From Fluviicola sp. (GTDB lineage Bacteria > Bacteroidota > Bacteroidia > Flavobacteriales_D > Crocinitomicaceae), in the NCBI GenBank assembly GCA_017983675.1, contig JAGOAZ010000004.1:1-64000 (forward strand): 64,000 bases of DNA, written 5' to 3'. Made by a program: the position numbers and the translations under genes. Shown in pieces: positions 58,271 to 64,000 of this stretch. The number at the start of each line of letters is the position of its first letter. The first letter of the stretch is position 1. The notes beneath the pieces were generated by a model. The model was not told where the DNA came from. It worked only from the letters and a program-made list of their open reading frames with translations, and made no database searches.

Positions 58271-59154
58271 ATAAATATAGTCGTTAAAAATACATATAAA
58301 ACGGGAACTGCAAAAAGCATTGCGTCGATTCGGTCCAAAATACCGCCATGACCAGGAAGTATGTTGCCTGAATCTTTCACTTCTGCCGCACGTTTTAATT
58401 TGCTTTCAAACAAGTCGCCAAGTGTTGCTAGTAATGAAACGAGTAGGGAAACGATGGCCATTAAAACATACGTTTCTGTTGTTCCACCATTCCGGAAATA
58501 AATAAGCACCAGCATTGTTACTGCTGCACCAATTGCACCGCCGATAAATCCTTCCCACGTTTTTTTAGGTGAGACACTTGGAATCAATTTGTGTTTTCCA
58601 AAAAATTTCCCGAAAAGATAAGCTAAGGAATCATTCAAATAGATAGGAAGCAACACAATAAATAAAAGTGATTTGGTTTCAACATCTTTCCCTGTCATGA
58701 CATAACTCACCAAAGCTAATGGAATGATGATGTAAAAGATACTCAACGAAAAAGTGTACTTGAATACCCATTGAATACTTTTTTTATTAAAAATAAGTGC
58801 GGTAAAAACCAAAACACTCATGACTACAAATGCCCACAATCCTTTTTCCAAATGAAGCGTAACAGCATTTATCCAAGCAACGTTTGTTAACGGTTTATCC
58901 AATAAACTAGAAAGAGTTTCTAATAACATGGGTAAAAACAACGCTAAATTCAACAGCAAAGCAGGAATTAACAACGTCGATTTGAAAGGCGTGTTGTTAC
59001 CGATTTTAAATAATTCGTAGGTACTCAACACCGAGAACACAAACAACACCAAATTGAAAAGTTCCGTTCCGTAGCTTAAATCGGTGAAATAAGGTACAAA
59101 AACGAATAGTAGAAAAAGTATTCCGAAGACACTTCGGTTTATCATTTCTTTCAT
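58267..59154 (-). CDS. cdsA: Phosphatidate cytidylyltransferase
   Basis: This 295-residue inner-membrane protein with about eight spans makes CDP-diacylglycerol from phosphatidate and CTP, the precursor used before psd acts. Motifs are SVSPKKTWEGFIGGAIGA (about residues 198-215) and the family signature KRAAEVKDSGNILPGHGGILDR (cited by KDSGNILPGHGG, about 260-271), with metal-binding acids. Length fits CdsA. It lies just after the ftsH terminator. Confidence 0.95.
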   Translation of the reverse strand: MKEMINRSVFGILFLLFVFVPYFTDLSYGTELFNLVLFVFSVLSTYELFKIGNNTPFKSTLLIPALLLNLALFLPMLLETLSSLLDKPLTNVAWINAVTLHLEKGLWAFVVMSVLVFTALIFNKKSIQWVFKYTFSLSIFYIIIPLALVSYVMTGKDVETKSLLFIVLLPIYLNDSLAYLFGKFFGKHKLIPSVSPKKTWEGFIGGAIGAAVTMLVLIYFRNGGTTETYVLMAIVSLLVSLLATLGDLFESKLKRAAEVKDSGNILPGHGGILDRIDAMLFAVPVLYVFLTTIFI

Positions 59155-59159
59155 AAGCA

Positions 59160-59201
59160 GTATAAATAGAAAACTCCCAAAAACAATTGCCTTTGGGAGT
59201 T
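59160..59201 (-). terminator. Terminator after ftsH
   Basis: AACTCCCAAA (59172-59181) pairs with TTTGGGAGTT (59192-59201) around a 10-base loop. The minus strand then reads TTTCTATTT. It lies 10 bases past the ftsH stop. Confidence 0.85.
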
Positions 59202-59210
59202 ACGTATGAA

Positions 59211-61364
59211 TTAATTATTTTCTTCTTCAGTAGTCTGATTGGACTCCGTTGTAGGAGCTTCATCTACTTTATTTTGTGTAGTTTGAACAGCTTCAATTGT
59301 TGTATCTGTAACAGTTGTTGAAGGTTCTTCAGTTGATGAACTGACTTCAATATTCTCAGCTGTTTCTGCTGCATGAGCCGCTATTTCAGCACGTTCGTCT
59401 TCTTCGGCTTGCGCTTCTGAAATCCATTGACGTTTTCCGAAAATTTCTTCCAAATTCTCTTTGAAAATAACTTCCTTCTCCAATAATTTATCAGCTAGCG
59501 TCGTCAATTTGTCTTGATTAGCAGTTAATAATTCAATGGCACGTTGGTATTGCGCTTCAATCAATTTACTCACTTCTTCATCAATAATGCGAGCTGTAAC
59601 CTCAGAATAAGGTTTCGTAAACGATTCACGACCTTGCGAATCGTAATATGAAATATTTCCGATTTTCTCATTCAATCCATAAATAGAAACCATAGCATAC
59701 GCTTGTTTGGTTACTTTTTCTAAATCGCTCAAGGCACCAGTAGAAATTTTACCAAAAATGATTTGCTCTGCAGCACGACCACCTAATGCAGCGCACATTT
59801 CGTCAAGAATTTGCTCTGTTGTTGTAATGCTTCTTTCTTCTGGTAAATACCAAGCTGCACCTAACGAACGACCTCTCGGAACGATTGTAACTTTTACTAA
59901 AGGATGCGCGTGTTCTAATAACCATGAAACAGTTGCGTGACCAGCTTCGTGGAATGCAATTGCTCGTTTTTCACCTTTCGTAATGATTTTATTTTTCTTT
60001 TCAAGTCCACCAATGATTCTATCTACTGCGTCTAAGAAGTCTTGTTTTTCAACAAATTTCTTTTCTTTACGTGCAGCTATCAAAGCAGCTTCGTTACACA
60101 AGTTAGCGATATCAGCTCCAGAGAATCCTGGAGTTTGCTTGCTCAAGAAATCAACATCAACAGAATGATCTAATTTTAACGGCTTCAAGTGAACTTGGAA
60201 AATTTCTTTTCGTTCGTTCAAATCCGGCATGTCCACATAAATTTGGCGGTCAAAACGACCAGCACGCATTAATGCTGCATCCAATACATCAGCTCTGTTT
60301 GTTGCAGCTAAGATGATAACTCCTGAATTCGTTCCGAAACCATCCATTTCTGTCAATAACTGATTCAAGGTGTTTTCGCGTTCGTCATTCGAACTAAATC
60401 CTGCGTTTTTACCACGAGCACGACCAATTGCATCAATCTCATCGATAAAAATGATTGCTGGAGATTTCTCTTTCGCTTGTTTGAACAAATCACGTACTCT
60501 TGACGCTCCAACTCCGACAAACATTTCAACGAAATCTGAACCTGAAAGTGAGAAGAAAGGAACTTTCGCTTCGCCTGCAACAGCTTTCGCTAATAAGGTT
60601 TTTCCTGTTCCTGGAGGGCCAACTAATAAGGCTCCTTTTGGAATTTTAGCTCCAAGTTCGGTATATTTTTTAGGGTTTTTCAAGAATTCAACTATTTCTT
60701 GAATCTCTTCTTTAGCTCCTTCAAGTCCCGCAACATCTTTGAATGTTACATTCGTTGATTTACCTTTTTCGTAGACTTGTGCACGCGATTTACCGATGTT
60801 GAAGATTTGACCGCCAGGGCCACCTCCGCCACCGCCACCCATGCGGCGCATCATGACATTCCAAAGGATGAAAATCACAGCGAAGAAAATCACATAGCCA
60901 AAAATAGTAGACATGTAATCGTGTTCTTCTTCTGGTGGAGCAGCAATAGGTGCTTTTCCTTTTTTCACCAATGAATCATTAATTTGATCCAAACGTTGTT
61001 CAAAGTTCCCTGCATCAACAATTGCGATACCAAATTCCGGACTTTTCTTCGCTCCATATGAACGTGTCGGCTTTGTTAATGCTTTTTTCATTAACGCCAA
61101 GTCACCATTCGATTTGGATTGTTTTTTTATAAAATCTTGCCCTTTTTCGTTTAATTTAAAATCAACGCGAGAACGGTTAACTACAGAAACATCTGTTACA
61201 TAACTTGAATCAGCTAATTCGTAAAACACGCTAATGTCTCTTAACGTCGCACCAGTTGCATTAAAAAGGTAGTTTGCTCCAATTAGAAGCAAAGCAATTC
61301 CACCATAAACCCAATAGATGAAATTTGGATTTCTTTTTGGTTTATTTGTATTGTTTTCTGACAT
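59211..61364 (-). CDS. ftsH: ATP-dependent zinc metalloprotease FtsH
   Basis: This 717-residue protein has an N-terminal span (about 16-32), a periplasmic domain (about 35-150), a second span (about 155-172) followed by a [10 protein letters not shown] stretch, then an AAA domain. Walker A is [19 protein letters not shown] (about residues 252-270), Walker [15 protein letters not shown] region [22 protein letters not shown] protease domain has the zinc motif [11 protein letters not shown] (about 475-485). The C-terminus is acidic and Thr/Glu-rich (about 660-717). It degrades misfolded membrane proteins. It follows rsfS by 13 bases. Confidence 0.97.
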   Translation of the reverse strand: MSENNTNKPKRNPNFIYWVYGGIALLLIGANYLFNATGATLRDISVFYELADSSYVTDVSVVNRSRVDFKLNEKGQDFIKKQSKSNGDLALMKKALTKPTRSYGAKKSPEFGIAIVDAGNFEQRLDQINDSLVKKGKAPIAAPPEEEHDYMSTIFGYVIFFAVIFILWNVMMRRMGGGGGGGPGGQIFNIGKSRAQVYEKGKSTNVTFKDVAGLEGAKEEIQEIVEFLKNPKKYTELGAKIPKGALLVGPPGTGKTLLAKAVAGEAKVPFFSLSGSDFVEMFVGVGASRVRDLFKQAKEKSPAIIFIDEIDAIGRARGKNAGFSSNDERENTLNQLLTEMDGFGTNSGVIILAATNRADVLDAALMRAGRFDRQIYVDMPDLNERKEIFQVHLKPLKLDHSVDVDFLSKQTPGFSGADIANLCNEAALIAARKEKKFVEKQDFLDAVDRIIGGLEKKNKIITKGEKRAIAFHEAGHATVSWLLEHAHPLVKVTIVPRGRSLGAAWYLPEERSITTTEQILDEMCAALGGRAAEQIIFGKISTGALSDLEKVTKQAYAMVSIYGLNEKIGNISYYDSQGRESFTKPYSEVTARIIDEEVSKLIEAQYQRAIELLTANQDKLTTLADKLLEKEVIFKENLEEIFGKRQWISEAQAEEDERAEIAAHAAETAENIEVSSSTEEPSTTVTDTTIEAVQTTQNKVDEAPTTESNQTTEEENN

Positions 61365-61377
61365 TTTCAGCAGTTTT

Positions 61378-61755
61378 TTAGTTTAAATCAGGTATATCCG
61401 TTCGAATAGCATCCGACCAAAGGTCTTCGATGTCGAAAAATCCACGCGCATCTTTGTAAAAGATATGAGCAACAACAGAAACATAATCCAATAAAATCCA
61501 TTCTGAATTTGTTTTTCCTTCAATGTGCCACGGTTTTTCTTTCAAGGCTTCACGTGTGTGACGTGTAACAGTTGAGCTGATACCATCAACTTGTGTTGAT
61601 GAATCACCACTACAGATAACAAAAAAGTCAGTTACAGCGCTAGGGATATTTCTTAAATCTAATACAACAATGTCTTTTGCTTTGTTGTCTTGCATTCCTT
61701 CTACAATTGCGTCACACAATTCTTTGGAATCTATGGTGTTGTTTAATTTATACAT
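61378..61755 (-). CDS. rsfS: Ribosomal silencing factor RsfS
   Basis: The start is set at 61755 (MYKLNNTIDSKELCDAIVE), because the frame to 61785 covers the -7 box at 61773-61780. This 125-residue RsfS/Iojap protein has KAKDIVVLDLRNIPSAVTDFFVICSG (cited by DLRNIPSAVTDFFVI, about residues 33-47) and WHIEGKTNSEWILLDYVSVVAHIF (cited by WILLDYVSVVAHIF, about 84-97). It binds ribosomal protein L14 and blocks subunit joining when nutrients are low. It heads an operon with ftsH and is divergent from birA. Confidence 0.95.
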   Translation of the reverse strand: MYKLNNTIDSKELCDAIVEGMQDNKAKDIVVLDLRNIPSAVTDFFVICSGDSSTQVDGISSTVTRHTREALKEKPWHIEGKTNSEWILLDYVSVVAHIFYKDARGFFDIEDLWSDAIRTDIPDLN

Positions 61756-61772
61756 TCGTAATTTTGTGATTA

Positions 61773-61780
61773 CAAATCTA
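61773..61780 (-). promoter_or_regulatory. -7 box of rsfS-ftsH
   Basis: Reads TAGATTTG on the minus strand, 18 bases before the ATG at 61755. It decides the start site against 61785. Confidence 0.55.
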
Positions 61781-61839
61781 ATCAATTATCGCATAGAATG
61801 GATTGATTAAATTGTGCTAATACTTGTTAATATTTCAAA

Positions 61840-62571
61840 ATGATAGGAAACCGTGTTCATTTTCTGCCCATCGTCGATTCAACCAACAATTATGTTGCCA
61901 ACTTGCTTTCTTCGGGTAATTTGGCACACGGCACTGTTATTTTGGCAGAAACCCAAACAGCTGGAAAGGGACAGCGCGGTAATTCATGGGTTTCTTCGAG
62001 TGGAAAACAGTTCACAGCAAGCATCTATTTGGAAACTGCTTTTTTGTCAGTTGAAGATAGTGTAGCATTGAATATGATGGTTGCATTGTCAGTTCAAGCA
62101 TGTATTGCATCATTTTTAAAGGACGAAGTTTACATAAAATGGCCAAATGATATTTTAGTAAACGACAAGAAAATTGCGGGTATTTTGATTGAAACACAAA
62201 TTGCTGCAGGAAAAGTAAAAGGAGCTATTTGTGGAATTGGCATCAACTTAGTTCCAGAATCGAACGAAAAAGCAAGTACTAATTTAACCGATTTATCCGG
62301 TAATACACAAGTGCCTTTTGTAGTTCTAGATGCTTTATTGCCAGCGTTGAACGCAAATTTTCAACGACTAAAAGCGGGTGATTTTGCTGCACTAAAATCA
62401 AACTATTTAGAAAAACTTTGGCGCATTAATCAGTTACAAGATGTAATTGTTGGAGATGATGAGATGAAAACTGGAAAAATAATTGGTGTTGCTAATTCAG
62501 GCGATTTAATTTTTCAAGTAAACGAAGAAGTGCTGAATTTTGGACTAAAAGAAATTAAATTTCAGTACTAA
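61840..62571 (+). CDS. birA: Biotin--[acetyl-CoA-carboxylase] ligase
   Basis: This 243-residue protein has only the catalytic and C-terminal SH3-like domains and no DNA-binding wHTH, so it is a monofunctional ligase. Motifs are LPIVDSTNNYVANLL (about residues 10-24), AETQTAGKGQRGNSWVSSSGK (cited by AGKGQRGNSW, about 41-50), VYIKWPNDILVNDKKIAGILIE (cited by KWPNDILV, about 107-114) and GIGINLV (about 130-136). It attaches biotin to carboxylase subunits. It converges on the SRPBCC gene, overlapping it by 17 bases. Confidence 0.95.
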   Translation: MIGNRVHFLPIVDSTNNYVANLLSSGNLAHGTVILAETQTAGKGQRGNSWVSSSGKQFTASIYLETAFLSVEDSVALNMMVALSVQACIASFLKDEVYIKWPNDILVNDKKIAGILIETQIAAGKVKGAICGIGINLVPESNEKASTNLTDLSGNTQVPFVVLDALLPALNANFQRLKAGDFAALKSNYLEKLWRINQLQDVIVGDDEMKTGKIIGVANSGDLIFQVNEEVLNFGLKEIKFQY

Positions 62572-62962
62572 AGTGTTGTTGTAATTGTGCAGTCATTCCA
62601 TTGAAAAGTGCATTCAACGGTTTTTCTACCATCATTTTCATGAAAACGGATATTTCTGCATGAAATTCGATATGACCTTCAACAACTTGTGTTAAATCAT
62701 TCAAATGAATTGTCAAGGTATAATGAAACGGAGCTTTTTCTCCTGATTTCATTTCAATGTGCGTAACCGAATCACGATTTGTATAGACTAACGGTATAAG
62801 AATTCCACCTTGCACACGAAAACTACAGCCATTGTCATCAGATTGAAAATCAGAAATTTTATCGTGAGGTAATAAAAGTGCAATGTTTTTTGCGTGGGAT
62901 AAAAAAGCATAAACGTCTACCAGATTGGCAGTTACATATGCTTTTTCACTCGTGATTTTCAT
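62555..62962 (-). CDS. SRPBCC/START-like protein
   Basis: This 135-residue protein opens TSEKAYVTANLVDVYAFLSHAKNIALLLP (cited by VYAFLSHAKNIALLLP, about residues 18-33), the usual helix-grip start of SRPBCC proteins. Beta strands follow (FHYTLTIHLNDLTQVVEGHIEF is the central sheet), and the last helix is KPLNALFNGMTAQLQQHF. Such proteins bind lipids or other hydrophobic ligands; the ligand is unknown. It starts 6 bases after pyrE and overlaps birA tail to tail by 17 bases. Confidence 0.8.
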   Translation of the reverse strand: MKITSEKAYVTANLVDVYAFLSHAKNIALLLPHDKISDFQSDDNGCSFRVQGGILIPLVYTNRDSVTHIEMKSGEKAPFHYTLTIHLNDLTQVVEGHIEFHAEISVFMKMMVEKPLNALFNGMTAQLQQHFSTEI

Positions 62963-62968
62963 AGAAGA

Positions 62969-63610
62969 TTATTTGTTCCAGTTTGCTGGATCGTTTTTCC
63001 ATTTCTTTAACGATGCAACATTGGATTCATTGATGTACTCTAATTTTACTGCTTGGTCGATCAAATGTTCGTAATCAGTTAAGGTAACAAACGGACATTC
63101 TGCGTCTGCAAAGTTTTTCAAAGCGATTTCAAATCCGTAAGTGAAAATAGCTACTAAACCTTTCACTTCGCATCCAGCTTCGCGCAATGCTTCAACGGCA
63201 ACTAATGAACTTCCTCCAGTAGAAATTAAATCTTCGATAACAACCACACGTTGTCCTTTTTCAAAATGACCTTCGATTTGGTTACCCAAACCATGACCTT
63301 TAGCTGAACTACGGACATAAATAAAAGGTATCCCCAATTCTTGAGCTACCAAAGCACCTTGAGCGATACCTCCTGTAGCAACACCTGCAATAACATCAGG
63401 TTTGCCGAAATGATCTAATATAGCTTCAGCGTATCCTTGACGAATATACGTTCGGATGGAAGGAAATGATAACGTTTTTCTATTATCACAATAGATAGGA
63501 GAGGACCAACCAGAAGCCCATGTGAAAGGATCATTCGGTTGTAATTTTACTGCTTTGATTTGAAGCAAAAATTCTGCTACCTTTAGCGCTTTGTCTTTAT
63601 TTAAAATCAT
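62969..63610 (-). CDS. pyrE: Orotate phosphoribosyltransferase
   Basis: This 213-residue protein of the PRTase fold makes OMP from orotate and PRPP in pyrimidine synthesis. Visible are FTWASGWSSPIYCDNRKTLS (about residues 29-48), ATGGIAQGALVAQELGIPFIYVR (cited by GVATGGIAQGAL, about 77-88), GLGNQIEGHFEKGQRVVVIEDLIS (the PRPP motif VVVIEDLISTGGSS, about 121-134). Length is typical. Its start is separated by 8 bases from the divergent NUDIX gene. Confidence 0.97.
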   Translation of the reverse strand: MILNKDKALKVAEFLLQIKAVKLQPNDPFTWASGWSSPIYCDNRKTLSFPSIRTYIRQGYAEAILDHFGKPDVIAGVATGGIAQGALVAQELGIPFIYVRSSAKGHGLGNQIEGHFEKGQRVVVIEDLISTGGSSLVAVEALREAGCEVKGLVAIFTYGFEIALKNFADAECPFVTLTDYEHLIDQAVKLEYINESNVASLKKWKNDPANWNK

Positions 63611-63618
63611 GGCAGCAA

Positions 63619-64000
63619 ATGTACGAAGTTTTTATTGATAACAAGCTAATCGTTTTTTCCGAATTCAACAAAAATGTTAAAATATCATCAAATTTTATTG
63701 AAATTCAAACAGATAATCTTGCTGAAATAGATGTTTTAAGTTTGCGAGCGTCGCTTTCATCTGCAATTACTTTAGTAATTCGATCGTCGACAATTGAAAA
63801 AGACTTTAAACTTGTTTTTAAAAATCATCAGAAAATTGAAGCCGCTGGGGGAATTGTGAAACGTAAGAACGATTACTTGTTTATTGAACGCAATGGCGTT
63901 TGGGACTTGCCAAAAGGAAAAGTTGAAGAAAACGAAACGGTTGAAGAAGCTGCAGTTAGAGAGATTGAAGAGGAATGTGGCATAGAAAAACCTATTATTC
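63619..64000 (+). CDS. NUDIX hydrolase (partial, runs off the window)
   Basis: The frame opens with MYEVFIDNKLIVF at 63619 and is still open at base 64000, giving 127 visible residues. A non-catalytic N-terminal part of about 75 residues precedes the NUDIX fold. The Nudix box is complete: GKVEENETVEEAAVREIEEECGI (cited by its REIEEECG core, about residues 115-122), after WDLPKGKVEE. The family hydrolyses nucleoside diphosphates linked to other moieties; the substrate is unknown. An upstream ATG at 63610 is out of frame with this one. Confidence 0.88.
   Translation, partial: MYEVFIDNKLIVFSEFNKNVKISSNFIEIQTDNLAEIDVLSLRASLSSAITLVIRSSTIEKDFKLVFKNHQKIEAAGGIVKRKNDYLFIERNGVWDLPKGKVEENETVEEAAVREIEEECGIEKPII

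Overview
The window is AT-rich, gene-dense chromosomal DNA from a member of the Bacteroidota, most likely Flavobacteriales. The evidence is a set of type IX secretion (T9SS) and gliding genes (gldJ, porU, porV, a PorP/SprF protein, porX and a PorE-like OmpA protein), TAnnTTTG-type -7 promoter boxes with very short leaders, SLBB-type polysaccharide export, an UpxY-like NusG paralogue, and the rsfS-ftsH-cdsA-psd neighbourhood. A finer placement such as a Fluviicola-like Crocinitomicaceae is inference only.

Layout. 1-11.3 kb is the end of an envelope-polysaccharide region: GDP-L-fucose synthase C-terminus, a mannose-6-phosphate-isomerase-like cupin, a ParE/RelE-type toxin-antitoxin pair, pgi, an outer-membrane barrel, an UpxY-like antiterminator, an SLBB export protein, a Kelch/membrane/possible-wHTH protein and a WecA-like transferase. 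Its intergenic spaces are filled with a dispersed, hairpin-rich composite repeat, three copies of which carry a conserved core of about 140 nt. 11.7-22.3 kb holds tRNA-Val, an ExbB-ExbD-TonB-TonB-FolC operon, nhaA, an amino-acid dehydrogenase, anmK, an acyl-CoA dehydrogenase and murF. 22.3-35.4 kb is the T9SS block (gldJ, porP-like, porU, porV-ispF), followed by a DUF3050 protein, an HD hydrolase and porX-tsaE. 35.4-36.8 kb is an accessory insertion between tsaE and ald: a 12-unit array with a 23-bp period directly before an AAA/DUF4143 ATPase.

36.9-49.9 kb is mainly housekeeping: ald, an SF1 helicase, a Nat-type ABC exporter, a SlyD-like FKBP, an S1/P1-type nuclease, comB, uvrB, terC, tRNA-Leu, an FAH-family hydrolase and an exonuclease. 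50-64 kb has the PorE-like OmpA protein, an E2 acyltransferase, a GT2 fused to a degenerate sugar-transferase-like region, ridA, pabA/trpG, psd, cdsA, ftsH, rsfS, birA, an SRPBCC protein, pyrE and the start of a NUDIX gene.

The strongest candidates for something undescribed are the composite repeat with its possibly structured RNA core (about 1.6-5.5 kb, relics to 11.4 kb) and the 23-bp-period array at 35.39-35.65 kb. Next come a terminator that abuts the start codon of the Kelch protein and the unusual domain combinations at 8.7-10.1 kb and 53.9-55.9 kb.
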